DNA of 64,000 nt, from the NCBI GenBank assembly GCA_012656075.1, contig JAAKBF010000343.1, forward strand, positions 372,001 through 436,000. Direction: 5' to 3'. Each line of letters starts with the position of its first letter. Positions within the stretch are counted from its first letter, which is position 1. Under the pieces are notes generated by a model that saw only the letters and a list, made by a program, of their open reading frames with translations, had not been told where the DNA came from and searched no databases. The stretch comes from Phytophthora hibernalis. Lineage: Eukaryota; Oomycota; Peronosporomycetes; Peronosporales; Peronosporaceae. Position numbers and translations under genes: made by a program. This document shows positions 33,500 to 45,553 of the stretch, piece by piece.

Positions 33500-34450
33500 T
33501 TCATCCTTAAGTTGTGAGTTATTTGCCACGAAGATACCCAAATGTACCCTCACATTCTCTTGGGCCAGGGAGATTCCGACGGAATGACAAAGTCTGGAAC
33601 TGCCTTGTCCCCAAAACTCATCTCGTACGTTTCCACCAACGCAACTTTCTGCTGCCTGTCAGCTCAAAGCCGAACCCCAACGCCTTCAGTCGAGCAGCGT
33701 CCCGCCCAATGTACCGAAAATAGTGTCCGTAATACCACATCATGCACAGAAGAGTTCCGAGCGTCATTCGAAATTGTCGCGAAAGGTTAAAATGGCCATA
33801 CTCCAGAGCTGGCAACAGCTGCTCTCACCAGTTTGATCCATGAAAGTCCCACGAAAATCCGAGGCTGTCCTTGTCTCGCGTGGTCTGCTTCAAGTAATAA
33901 GTCTTCATGGTGCGGATGTCACTCACCACATTTCCCAAAGGCACTCCCCACGTGTCTTTGGGCCACGGTGACTGCGACGGAACCTTGAAAGACGCTCAAC
34001 GAGACAATGCCCGAATTCATGACGATAGGTCTTCAAGGCGGGAAAGACCTTTTCGCCCCAATCTCGCTCGGTGATCGACATTTCGTAGCAAAATTTTAAC
34101 TGTCGAAGGTCCTCTTCCGACTCCGCAACTTGTAAGCGTACGCAGTTTGTCCTAGTTTCCAGTCCACGAAAGTCTGGGCCAATTGGCGTTTTTGGCACAA
34201 TAGAGTAGATTGGGACGTCCGTGTGGCCGTAAAGCTAAAAAACGGCGAAAAGCCGGCATGATCCTCTCGTGCGATGGGTTTGGAATGTAAAGCTCATTTT
34301 TTGAGGTGAGCATGTAAAAGGTTTTGGGTGCTAGTTAGAGTACGGTGATGGGTCACTCCGCTCCAAGTCGATAGCCCCAAATTGTGGCCACCCGACGGAA
34401 CCACAAAATTGCGTATCCGGTAGAAAAGCTGCGCATATAAAATTGCTTTT
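33500..34450 (-). pseudogene. Fragmented gene with HA-like W-x(n)-WG repeats, typical of stramenopiles
   Basis: The minus strand carries several copies of a repeat resembling the helicase-associated (HA)-like modules common in oomycete and diatom hypotheticals: a Y-GH-x-x-VP entry, then a W-P-x-x-T-W-G-x-x-L-G-x-x-V-x-x-I-R core. Pieces seen: FVVPSGG (about 34400), YGHTDVP (about 34215-34235), FPALKTYRHEFGH followed by VPSQSPWPKDTWGVPLG (34060-33915), LLPALEYGHFNLSRQF (about 33825-33770) and IPSESPWPK (about 33570-33545). They lie in different frames; one change is at a TTT run near 33988, others are not at runs. No start codon was found, and the last repeat ends against the start of the kinase gene. 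Probably a decayed or heavily miscalled gene; function unknown. Confidence 0.55.
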
Positions 34451-34720
34451 GTTTAATACCCATGCAATACCGATGTAGCTGTTGGTTGGTTTAGAGGTTT
34501 AAAGACTCTTTAAATTTGATACCCTTGCTACGATGATGTGAACGCAGATATCAGAAGTCGGAGCGGTTTCTGTAAATAATCAATCCTTGTTGCTACAGAA
34601 AGTGATGGTAGACAATTCGAAATTGTGAAGTCCAAGGCAGACGAAAATAGTTATCAGCCGAGTCTCGTCCAGAAATACAAAGACGAAGACTAATTCTGAT
34701 TACTTTTCCTTTTGCTGTCC

Positions 34721-36538
34721 ATGATAATGGCACCAGTCCGGCCACAACCTCTCGTCACCGATCTTCGGCCAATTCGTTCCGGGTCCTGTCACCATCCTTT
34801 GAATGTTTGGAAACGACTCCAAGTCAGTTATTATGGCGGAAAGTACTCCATTCACCGAGTGCTTGCTCTTGAGACGTATACAAGGAACACATCAGTGTTT
34901 CGAGTGCTGCTGGTCTGTCTTATCACGCCGATTCCGACGATTATACTCGTCATCGCATCGGAATTGGTCCCACTTCAAGACCCAGAAGAAGGATGGCAAG
35001 CAAACTATGGTTTCTGGATTCGAACGGCCATTATGTCATCTGTAGTCGGTCATACAGTTACTGGCCAAGCGAGGTTTTTAATCGACGGTGTCATAATCTC
35101 TGAAGTGCAATTGGTTACGCTATCTGCGTGGGCATCAGTCGGATTTATCGTGGTCGGGATGGTTTTGGCAGATCGATTGGTCTTCCCGGTCCCGTTCTAC
35201 GTCCTGACAGCCCCAGTGTATTTCATTTTCTTGGCCATCTCGTTTCGGGTTACTGTGGGAAGTAAAGTTTTCGGAGAAATGATGACACACTCGGAGCAAA
35301 TGGTTCGATACGTTTTCTTCGCTTGCATACAGCTCATGGTGGGATGTATCTACCCGCTGTACGAGTCTTTATTCCGTCTCGTAGAAGGCTCCCAGTATCA
35401 ACTTGCAGTCATATTGCTGCTACCTGTGATTAAAGTGGCTGTCAAGAATCTGTTGCTTCGGTGTACGAAGCACATGGAAGATATGATCCCTGAGACCGTG
35501 ATCTTCACGGTTGATTTTTTCAATGCGATCTACATCGCTACATGTATGCAGAGCTCGACCTCAATTCTATCCGTTGTTACCATGACGGTCACTGACATGT
35601 TCCAAACAATCACAATGTTGTATGGTCTTCATCGACGTACTGCCCCGATCCGATCAAACCTTCGACACGTTGTCAATAATGCGAATGGCGACGATGTACT
35701 GAAGATGATTTCTTCCATCTGTCGTGATCCGAATCAATTTTCAATGCAAATGTTACTCGGAGTTACGATACACTCCTGCCTTCCACATTTTCTGGATAAC
35801 GCCGACAAAAGAGTACTAGAAACCTTGGAGGAAATTAAAAAGAAACCATAGGTGATAAATACTTGGGTAAAGCTTCAGTTACTCATCTCCTCGCGAATTC
35901 TGAGCGCGATCAATTGTGGACAAGATCATGCAAGTTGCTTCAATGCTTTACTCGAAAACGAAGTGATACTATTCATCCAGTCATTCCGCACGGTCACAAA
36001 GCCAGCCATTCAGCTTCGGTAAGCTTGTCTAACAAACAGCTTTCGATCAAACACCGAACCATTCTACGAGAAACATTAACGGCGCTTTTTACGATGGAGT
36101 GTGTAGTGACTGCGGCATATCTGGAAGCTGTTGTTCCGTTTTCTACTGCTGCTACATGCTGGGTATAGCGTATCTCCCAAGTTCCCAGTACCACACCGAA
36201 ATAATAGTCATTACTCGTGAAGACGTTCCCGCAACTGTGGTTCCGGTGTTCCTTTTCGGATTGTTACAGCTTGTCACTTTCGGGCTACTGGCACTTTTGG
36301 TCAGAATTAACTGCGGAATGCGCGTGCTGTACCAACTCGCGTTTGTGTTGGAGACCCAGAAGTCACTCATTCAAGGAAAATTGATGCTATGGATGACGGT
36401 CACGGTTTGTTGCCGACTGGTGCATTTTGGTAGGCGTCTTATAGCTCCTCAAATTATACGGCGAGTAGATTAACTTACTGTGTGTTGTTTCTGTATGAAG
36501 GTATGGATTTCACATTTCGCTTCGCGTGGATTAAGTGA
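34721..36538 (+). CDS. Two-module multispan membrane protein, array copy 1
   Basis: A member of an unnamed oomycete family. Module 1 (about 380 residues, some seven hydrophobic segments) opens with the family mark LQVSYYGGKYSIHRVLALE, followed by PLQDPEEGWQANYGFW, EDMIPETVIFTVDFFN and IATCMQSS. Module 2 begins at about 36055 with RTILRETLTALFTMEC, then YLPSSQYHTE and NCGMRVLYQLAFVLETQ. The ATG at 34721 is the first in frame; earlier reading uses a TTG. Frame changes lie at AAAAA 35837-35841 and TTTT 36139-36142, both one base short. A 71 bp intron (36430-36500, GTAGGC..TGAAG, phase 1) precedes a mini-exon encoding GMDFTFRFAWIK and the stop. About 585 residues. No enzymatic motifs; a plasma-membrane role is inferred only from hydrophobicity. 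Confidence 0.8.
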
Positions 36539-36989
36539 GCGTGATGGTTTATCCAGGTTTCGGGATACAAAGTAGAAAAATCCAGCAAACTGCTTCTATG
36601 GAGTCTTTGTTTCATATCGTAGTGAGATGCATTAATGGCGTTGCTTCAGTAACGACATCAAGTACTGAATCTACATGTACGATGTTGGCCAAGGGTAAAG
36701 GCTAGCTAAGGGTCCTTTTATCATGAAGGAAAATCTTTGTTTCAATCTCGTAATATCAAGGTATAACCCGCACTTTTCCTATTGGCAGGGTGCCAATCCA
36801 TGAAGTCACCACGCAGCACAACAAACAAATGACCAAGCAATTTGCACGCACGCTTTCGTGTCTATCTAGTTTCTGTATACTCATTAAAGTAGAAGTCAAC
36901 GGTACTAGCATCTACACTGTACATGTAGATGAGTTTGCACCTGAGTCTCCAACTCAAAAGCGAAATTTCGATAAAAACGATTTGGGGCC

Positions 36990-37495
36990 CAGAATTTTCT
37001 TTTTACACCGGAGAAGTCCGACAAGCTTGACTTATACCTAAATGAGACGCTTGAGGTTCTTTTTACGTGTGAATGCCTCGTACTCACTGAGTACATCGAG
37101 GCTGTCATCCCAACATTGTACGCCATGTACATAATGGTGATGGTCCAGCTTCCAAGTGCTCGCTATCACACGGAACTGACTGGTGTTTCTCGAGAGACCT
37201 GTGACTGACACTATACACAGCATTTTTGCCTATGCGATACTAGAGGTGGGTTCGTTTGTCATGCTTGCAGTCCTGATGCTACGGAACTGCGGAATGCGAT
37301 CGCTTTATCACCTCGCGTTTGTGCTAGAGGCACAAACCTCATTGATTCAAGGGGAAATTAGTCATGTGGATACTTATGACACTCACTTATCGGGTTGTTC
37401 ATTGCACCAACAAATAGTTGCCGTGTTTTTGATGTCTGTACAGGCGTTTGAGCTTTCTTGGATATGGGATCCAAGTACTTCAAGTGATAGATAAC
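36990..37495 (+). pseudogene. Relic of the two-module membrane-protein family (module 2 only)
   Basis: Matches only the second module of the flanking family copies: NETLEVLFTCECLVLTEYIE (37041-37100), QLPSARYHTE (about 37147-37176), then in another frame FAYAILEVGSFVMLAVLMLR, NCGMRSLYHLAFVLEAQ and finally MWILMTLTYRVVH near 37366-37410. A TGA at 37204-37206 and a frame change there are not at a base run. Module 1 is absent. It lies between copies 1 and 2, as expected for a decayed tandem duplicate. Confidence 0.75.
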
Positions 37496-37671
37496 TGCGT
37501 TCGACAGCATTGGTCATAGCATTGATGCTCTACTAAGTTTACATCCTGGAAACGATGATAAGAATAGGAGGAAGCCAAGTTTATTTCCTTTGCGTGCATC
37601 TGTCCATCTTTATCCTGGCCAGACTACTTTACTTTCAGGGATTTCCAACAGTCCAATATCAGTGCAGCAAA

Positions 37672-39471
37672 ATGGTGGCGTCGACACGAGTTCAACCGTC
37701 GACAACCAACCACGTTCCGATGGAAACCAAAGGCTTTTGTCACATTCGTCATTTGTTTTTCAACCCTCTGCGTATGTGGAAGCGGCTTCAGGTCAGCTAT
37801 TACGGTGGAAAATACTCAATTGAAAGAGTACTAGGTCTGGAGACGTACACAAGAACTGCATCGTTGGCGAGGGTTATACTGGTGTGCATTGGGACGCCAC
37901 TACCTATGATCACACTCGTTTTATTACAGGAAATGATCCCCTTCAAGACCCAGCGGAAGGATGGCGTGTGCAGTATGGATTCTGGCTTCGAGCATGGATT
38001 TTAGCGTTCGTGGTCGGCCAGTCAATCACTGGCCAAGCGAGATTTCTTATCGATGGTGTGGTCATTTCAGAACTACGGCTGGCTGTGCTGTCAGCTTTTG
38101 CAGCAGCTCTTTTCACTGGTGTTGCTGCTGCAATAGCTGCGTGTGTTATTTTCCCAGTTCCTTTCTTCGTATTGACGCTGGCGCCGCTTTTCTATCTGCT
38201 CCTCATGATTTCATTCCGTATTATAATCGGCGGAGAAATTGTTCACGAAATGATAACACACTCCACACAGCTTCTTCGGTACATTATCTTCGTCTGCGCC
38301 CAGGTCATGGTAGCATTCGTGTATCCGATCTACGAGTCATTATTTCGCGTCGCTGAAGGCTCGCGATACCAGCTTTGGTTATTCTCCTCCAGCCAGTGAT
38401 CAAAGTAGCTGTAAAAAATATGTTACTCCGCTGCACAGCGCACATGGAAGATATGATCCCGGAGGTTGCTATCTTCACAGTTGACTTTTTCAACTCGTTG
38501 TACATTGCGACTATTATGCAGAGCGCGTCTTCTCTCAGTTCCGTCATGACCATCACCGTGACCGATCTTTTGCAAACAAGTCTTATGCTGTATGGTTTGC
38601 ATCGACGCACCAGCTCAATTCGATCAAAGTTGAGCGACGTCACCACTGCCATAGCAGACAAAAACAACGTTTTAGCAATGCTGTGTGCACTGTGTCGACA
38701 TCCTGAAACATTGAAGACGCAAACGGGTCTTGGCATTAAAATCCGCTCGTGTCTCCCTCATGTTGTATCCGAAGAGGACAAAGCCTACTTGGAGAGTTTG
38801 AGGGAAACTCCAGATAAAAATCACCCCACCTGCAATGCCGGCAGTAAGGCTGCGGGACCTGTCCTTACGGACAAGTTATTACAGTACATTAAAACGCCTC
38901 GTTCGATTTGTGCTCGAAAAAGCGATTCTGTCCACCCTATCTTGCCTCCTGACGGCTTCGAGACTAGGCCGAGCAGTCGAACGAAATGTATTGTTATTTG
39001 CGAAACCTTAGAGTCTCTCTTTACCACGGAGTGCATTGTGGTTGCATCATACGTGGAAGCGGTTGTTCCTCTGTTTTACTGCAATTACATTATTGTGATG
39101 ACACACCTTTCGAGTGCGAAGTACCATACCGAGATGGTTGGAATTACCCACGACAACGCTGGCTCGACTATACGCCCTGTGCTCGTGTTTGGCCTGCTGC
39201 AGCTTGTATCTTTCGCATTTCTAGCTGCTGTCATCAAACGGAACTGTGGAATGAGGGCGCTTTACCAGCTCGGCTTCGTACTTGAGACGCAAACGTCCTT
39301 GATTCAGGGAAAGTTGATGCTCTGGATGGTTGTCACGTTTTGCTTTCGAGTCATTCATTTCGGTAAGTACATACGGAAAACCATTGCAGTTTGTGCATAT
39401 ATATCGATAAATAATGTGTTGTGTTCACAGGCATGGACTTTACATTTCAATTCGCGTGGATTAGCCGTTAA
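37672..39471 (+). CDS. Two-module multispan membrane protein, array copy 2
   Basis: Same family as the copy at 34.7 kb and on the same strand. The ATG at 37672 (MVASTRVQPSTTNH) is followed by WKRLQVSYYGGKYSIERVL, DPAEGWRVQYGFW, EDMIPEVAIFTVDFFN and IATIMQSASS. Module 2: ICETLESLFTTEC, YHTEMVGITHDN and NCGMRALYQLGFVLETQ. Frame changes at CCCC 37938-37941 and TTT 38374-38376 are each one base short. A 68 bp intron (39363-39430, GTAAGT..CACAG, phase 1) leads to the final mini-exon GMDFTFQFAWISR and a stop at 39471. About 577 residues. Intron position and phase are identical to copy 1. Confidence 0.8.
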
Positions 39472-39633
39472 GCGAAACTACAGGAAGGCTAGCAAGCAGT
39501 CTTGCTACGGTTGATGGATTTAACGGCTAAGATAAAACTGAAGTACTACATCGAAGCAACAGTGAAGATCGCGCATTTGTTTTCTTGTACACTTTTCACC
39601 AGTGGTCAAATGTGCTTCCTCCGACGATCATCA

Positions 39634-41396
39634 CTACCCTTGTGGGATCCAAAATCGAGGAAAGCCGAGGCGAATAAATTCAAACTTGAAATCAACACCT
39701 ATATAAACGATAGAACAATTCGTTGTTAGTCAAGCTTTGAGTACTCGCAACGACCTCTGAAACGTACCGAAATGCATCACTCGAAAGCATAACGTGATTG
39801 CCATCCACATCATCATCTTGCACAGAATTAGTGATCGCTGTGTCTCCAATACAAACGCAAGCTGATACAAAGCTTGTATCCCGCAATTTCTCTTGATAAC
39901 CACCATCAAAAACATGAAAGATGCGATTTGGAGTAGCCCGAATACGACAAGAGGTAGTACTGCGGATGCCACGTTTTCACGTGTGACACCATTCATCTCA
40001 TCATGATACTGGACGTTTGGTAGATGTACCATCCAGACCATGTAGCTGCTATAAAACAAAGGCATTAAAGCCTCCAAGAAGGCGATGAGGACGAGGCACT
40101 CAGTTGTAAAAGGACTTGAAACGATTCGAGCAGGATAGTGGAGCGCTTCATAGCAGGAGTCTTTGTCACTTCACGTTCGATTGGATGAATGCCTTTCTTG
40201 CTTTTGGGCGTACCTGGGGCTTGGCGTTGGTGTGATTCTTCGCTAGGATTTGTGACGATTTGATCCAGAGTTTCGAACACACATTTATTTGCAGCAGAAA
40301 TTTCATGAGGGAAAGTGGAGTGTCTGCGGATGCCAGCGTGCGATTGTTTTCTCTGGCTTTCAGGATTGCGGCACAGCCAGCTCATCATAGTCAGAATATC
40401 ATTTTCGAGATTCGCTTTCGAATTGACAGTCCGATAAAGTCTCGGCAAAATTGTAGCTGTACGACGATGTAATCCGTAGAGCATTGTTGCAGTTTGGGAT
40501 AAATCCGTGATTGTAATGGCTAAAATCGCGGTGATTGAATTCGTGCTCTGCATGCAGGTAGAAATGTAAATCGCATTGAAGAAATCCGCAGTAAAAATTA
40601 CTTCTACCGGTGCCATATCCTCGAGAACCTTCGCAAAATGCAGCACGAGATTCTTCAAAGCTACTTTGATGACAGGTAGAGCCAAGATGGCAGGAAGTTC
40701 ATACTTGGTTCCTTCTGCTGCGCGAAAAAGCATTTCATACACCGGGAAAATGAATACTGTCGACGTCTGGGCGCAGACAAAGCGTACACATCGACTCACT
40801 TGGACGTGGTTTGCTAGCATTCGATGAAAAGAATCTGCGCCGACAACTATTCGGATAACGATGATCAACAAGAGATAGTATGGGCCCGTCACAAACATGA
40901 CGAAAAATGGAATTGGAAAAACCGCGACTTCACAGACTACCATGGAACAGGCAACCATGCACACTGGCATTATCACGTAAAGTGTAAGTCTTTCGTACGC
41001 GGTCACAACAAAATCATCGATGAGCAACATTCCTTGGATCAATAATGCGTGAGTCACAACGCCTATTAGCACAGCAGCCCGAATCCACATCCCATAGTTC
41101 GCACTCCAGCCTTCCTTCAACTCTTGCAGCGGGATTAGCTCCTGGCCAAAGACAAGCACCACCATTGGTAGTGGTGTGGCAAAGCACACTAGCAAAACTC
41201 GTTTTAAGGACGTTTTCTTGCAGTATTCCTCCAAGGCGAGACTACGTTGGATAGAGTAATTGCCACCGTAGTAGCTGACTTGCATACACTGCCATTTGAG
41301 CAAAAGTTTTGATCCCCAGCGTTTCCATCGACTTTTTGTCAGTGTTTGCGACGCCAAGTCACCGGTTGGACCGGACGTTGGAACGATCGACGTCAT
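39634..41396 (-). CDS. Two-module multispan membrane protein, array copy 3
   Basis: Inverted relative to copies 1 and 2. The ATG at 41396 (MTSIVPTSGPTGDLAS) aligns with copy 4 (MVSVVPTSDHPSGD), which supports this start. Module 1: MQVSYYGGNYSIQRSLALEE, LKEGWSANYGMW, EVIFTADFFNAIYISTCMQS. Module 2: RSTILLESFQVL, then after a frame change at AAAA 40108-40111 (plus-strand letters) LPNVQYHDEMNGVTREN and NCGIQALYQLAFVLETQ. A 69 bp intron (39699-39767, GTACGT..TATAG, phase 1) precedes a 65 bp last exon encoding GVDFKFEFIRLGFPRFWIPQ. About 565 residues. Confidence 0.8.
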
Positions 41397-41544
41397 GTTG
41401 CACACTGCACTTCGACTAAATTGAGTTGTGCTTGATGAATCGTTTCGTTTTTGAGGCTTCAAATACAATCCTGAAACGGATTGTCTACCAATACTTCAGT
41501 GATATATGCTCTTGGATATTCGTCACCAAGGTTTTTCTGCATGA

Positions 41545-43408
41545 CTACACATGAGGAGTCCAGAACTTTGGAAACCCAAGGCGAACAAATTCGAGCTTGA
41601 AATCGACCCCTGCATACAGATAAAATAAAAAAACTGAGTCACCATGCAAGTCATAACTAACAAACTCCAAAACGTACCGAAGTGCACGACCCGAAAGCAT
41701 AGCGTTATAACCATCCAAAGCATCATTTTGCATTGAACCAACGATCTTTGCTTCTCCAGCACGAACGCAAGTTGGTAGAGAGCTCTCATCCCACAGTGTT
41801 TCTTGATGAGTACCACCAGCAGCACGAAGGACAAAATTTGCAGCAGCCCGAACACAAAGAGGGGTAATATGGTGCCTCCAACATTGTCGATCGTGACGCC
41901 TTTCATCTCGGTGTGGTACTTAGCATTACGAAGGTGCACCATGATCAGCATGTAGCTGCAATAAAACAATGGCATAAAAGTCTCCAGGTAAGCTGTAATA
42001 ATCAGGCATTCCGTAGTGAAAAGCGTCTCGAGTGATTCTAGAAGAATAGTAGAACGACGTGATACCGGATACTGCGACGGAATTGCGCTCTTCGACAATG
42101 GTGGAGGCTTGGTAACACCGGGAATGAGTGGATGGATGACTTTCATTCGGGTTCGTGTACAACAAATCAAATCAAAGCATCCTGGTGGTTCCTGGGTGAG
42201 TTTGCTTGGAAAACGAGGACCCAGCGCAAGCTCAGGTGGGACTCGGGGCCTCCACATTCGACGCCGTTTTCATTGAGGATTCCACTAAGAGTATCGAGAA
42301 GGTGTTTATTCACCTGCGAAATTTGGTGAGGAAGACACGATTGCTGACGAATGCCTGCGTGAATTTGCATCCTAAAGCTGGCAGGATTTCGGCACAAGGA
42401 GCAGATCATAGACAGCATATTGTCGTGCTCAGTACCATTATTGACAGTCTGACGAAGCCTTGACAGTATACTGGTGGTGCGTCGCTGGAGTGCGTACAGC
42501 ATTGAGATGGTCTGCGATAAATCCGTGATCGTAATGGCTAAAACGGTGACAACTGAGGTCGCGCTCTGCATACAAGTTGCAATGTACACCGCATTGAAGA
42601 AATCTGCCGTAAAAATGACCTCGACAGGGATCATATCCTCCAATGCTTTTGCATAATGTAGCACCACGTTTTTCGAGACCATTTTAATCACGGGTAAAAG
42701 CAAAATCACAGGAAGTTGGTACTGTGTTCCTTCTGCAGCGCGAAAGAGCAGCTCGTAGACTGGGAAAATTGCGACTGTCGACGTTTGAGCACAAACAAAA
42801 CGAACACAACGACTTACTTGAACTCGGTTTGCAAGCATTTGCCGCATAATTTTCGGGCCCACAACGAATCGAATCGAAATAATCAGCAACAGGTAAAACG
42901 GAGGCGTCAAGAACCAAACGAAGAACGGGATGGGGAACACCAATTGCGCTGCTAGTAGCATCGACAAAGCGACGATGCCTACCGGCACAATCACATAAAG
43001 TAGAAGCATTTGATATACAGAGATGATAAAATTGTCGATGAGATACGTCCCTTGTATAAGCAGTCCGTGAGTCACGATGCCCACCAGCACCGCTGTTCGG
43101 ATCCATAGTCCGTAATTTGCACTCCAACTTTCGCTTAAATCTTGAAGCGGGATCAATTCTTCGCTGTAGACAAGAATTACCATCGGCAATGGGGTCACGA
43201 GACATACCAATAGCACTCGTGCTGGCGAGGTATTGTTGGTATATTCCTCCAGAGCGAGCACTCGATGGATGGAATATTTGCCGCCGTAGTAGCTGACCTG
43301 CATCCGTCGCCAAAGACGCAAAAGCTTCGAGCCAGGGACGCTCCAACTTTCGCTTAAGTTTTGAGCATCGCCACTCGGGTGATCTGATGTTGGCACAACA
43401 GAGACCAT
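41545..43408 (-). CDS. Two-module multispan membrane protein, array copy 4
   Basis: Closest relative of copy 3. ATG 43408 (MVSVVPTSDHPSGDAQ); the frame extends upstream without an ATG. Module 1: RMQVSYYGGKYSIHRVLALE, LSESWSANYGLW, DMIPVEVIFTADFFN, YIATCMQSATS. Module 2: RRSTILLESLETLFTTEC, LRNAKYHTEMKGVTIDN, HCGMRALYQLAFVLEKQ. One frame change at GGGG 42245-42248 (plus-strand letters), one base short. A 68 bp intron (41610-41677, GTACGT..TGCAG, phase 1) leads to a 65 bp final exon GVDFKLEFVRLGFPKFWTPH. About 599 residues. Confidence 0.82.
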
Positions 43409-43644
43409 TCCAACCTGATCACCGAAGTTGATGATACAAATCGGTTTGATTCTTCCTGGAAGCTCGAAATAAACTGTCTTGGATGCCGTTCGAGACTTGG
43501 GGTTCTTGTTCCATGGTATTTTTATTGATGCCAAGACGTCACGTTATCGGAACAGAGTGAACACGGCTTCGTTAATATCATCGGACTGAGCTAGCGTTGA
43601 TTTTACAAATGTGGATGTGGATGTTCAGAATACTACAGACGGTA

Positions 43645-45523
43645 TTATCCTTGAGTTTGAAATTGAAATGTGAAGTCGACACCTGCGGACATAGTGTAAG
43701 CCATGAGGGAGAGAACGTGGTATCGATGCAGCAGAAGTTCGACGTACCGAAGTGAACCACCCGAAAACACAACGTGATCAGTACCCAAAAATCAGTTTTC
43801 CCTGAATCAGCGGCATTTGCGTCTCCAGGACGAACGCGAGCTGGTATAGCATTCCCATCCCGCAATTTCGCTTGATCACGACGGCTAACAGCAGGAATGT
43901 CGCGATCTGAAGCAAACCGAACACGAAAACAGGGAAGATCGTCGCTCTCACATTTTCTGGTGTCACATTAATCATCTCAGTATGGTAGCGAGCGCTTGGG
44001 AGATGAGCCATCACGACCATGTAGCAGCAGTAGAACAAGGGGACCAGGGTCTCCAAGTAAGCAGTGACGACTATGCATTCTGTAGTGAATAGTGCCTCGA
44101 GGTTTTCACGAAAATAGTTGTTGAGCTCTGAGGAGCGTGGCTATCTCTACGATTCGTCGCAGGTTGATGTTTCTCCTCCCATGTAGCTTGCAAGGAGTCC
44201 ACAGGATGAATCGCGTCGCTGCGTTTTTGAACAAAAATATGCTGAACCTTGCGTTTTGTGTTGCTATCGAGGGGTTCAATGTAATGCACACTTCGTGACG
44301 ACGCGAGTTGGAGTAAACTGGATGATCTATTTCCTTCAGAGTTTGATGGGATCAAAATATTTTCCAGTCTTCCCATAAACTCCTTGTTTTCCGCGGACAG
44401 AACGGTGGGGAGACAGGAACGGATAGAAATAGTAGTTCGTGTCTGCCTTCCAAACTTGTTGGGATCTCGACACAAAGAACAAATGACGTTGAGTAGGTTG
44501 TCGCACTCCGAATTGGAACCAATACAGCGGTGAAGCCTTGCGAGAATTGTCGCGGTGCGTTGGTGCAGACCGTAGAGCATGATTATGGTCTGGAATAGGT
44601 CAGTCAAAGTGATGGCTATGATTGCTGTTGGTGAGGACGAACTTTGCATACAAGTAGCAATGTACACCGAGTTGAAGAAATCCACCGTAAAAATGACAGC
44701 CTCCGGTAACATATCCTCCATGCTTACCATGCACCGCAGCACAATATTTTCACTGCAACCTTGATCAGTGGTAAGAGAAGAATTACTGGAAGTTGGTACG
44801 CTGACCCTTTCGCGACGCGGAACAGCGTCTCATAAGCTGGATACGTGACGACCATCACGTTCTGCGCTAACACAAAGCTAATATACCGAATTAATTGGTC
44901 ACGATGCTGTTGCATTTGGGGAAAACTCGAGCTCCCAGAACGATCCGATACGAAATAACCAGCGCCACGTAAAACACTGGAGCCAGCGTCAACACGAAGA
45001 ATGGAACTGGAAATATGATCATGGCCGAAATGGCTATGGCAAATGCTGTGAAAATGATCGATGCGCATGCCGACAACAAGACCAAGCGAGACGCAGAGAT
45101 ATCAACGCCATCAATGAGATAGGTCGCTTGGGTTGTCAATGTGTGCGCCACAACGAACGAGAGAATCCCCGATTGTATCCAAAACCCGTAGTTCCTACGC
45201 CACCCTTCGGATGGATCTTGCAGTGGCAGTAAAGCATGGATGCTGATGAAGACAACCATGGGTAATGGAGTCCCAACGCATACAAGTAGCACTCGAATCA
45301 GCGACGTTTGTTTTGTATAATCCTCTAAAGCGAGCAGTCGATGAATAGAGTATTTTCCACCATAATAAGAGACCTGCAAGCGCTTCCAGGCATGAACCAG
45401 TTTCGACAGCCAACTCGCTGGTGAACTTGAACACATTCGACTCTGTGACAGATATTGCTGCACTACTGGAATTGATGTGGAGTCCAAGAATAACGTCACT
45501 ATTTTCTGCATCCTGGCGTTCAT
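43645..45523 (-). CDS. Two-module multispan membrane protein, array copy 5
   Basis: ATG 45523 (MNARMQKIVTLFLDSTS), with other in-frame ATGs close by. Module 1: RLQVSYYGGKYSIHRLLALE, DPSEGWRRNYGFW, then after a change at the GGGGAAAA runs 44918-44925 PVILLLPLIKVAVK, and after TTTT 44747-44750 EDMLPEAVIFTVDFFN. Module 2 starts near 44130; changes at AAAA 44111-44114 and AAAAA 43787-43791 (plus-strand letters), all one base short, rejoin ETLVPLFYCCYMVVMAHLPS and NCGMGMLYQLAFVLETQ. A 65 bp intron (43683-43747, phase 1) precedes the shortest last exon of the array (GVDFTFQFQTQG). Its start codon is only 31 bp from the stop codon of the effector gene next door, which is on the same strand. Confidence 0.78.
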
Positions 45524-45553
45524 TCCAGAGGTCTTGCTGATAGCAATGTGAGT

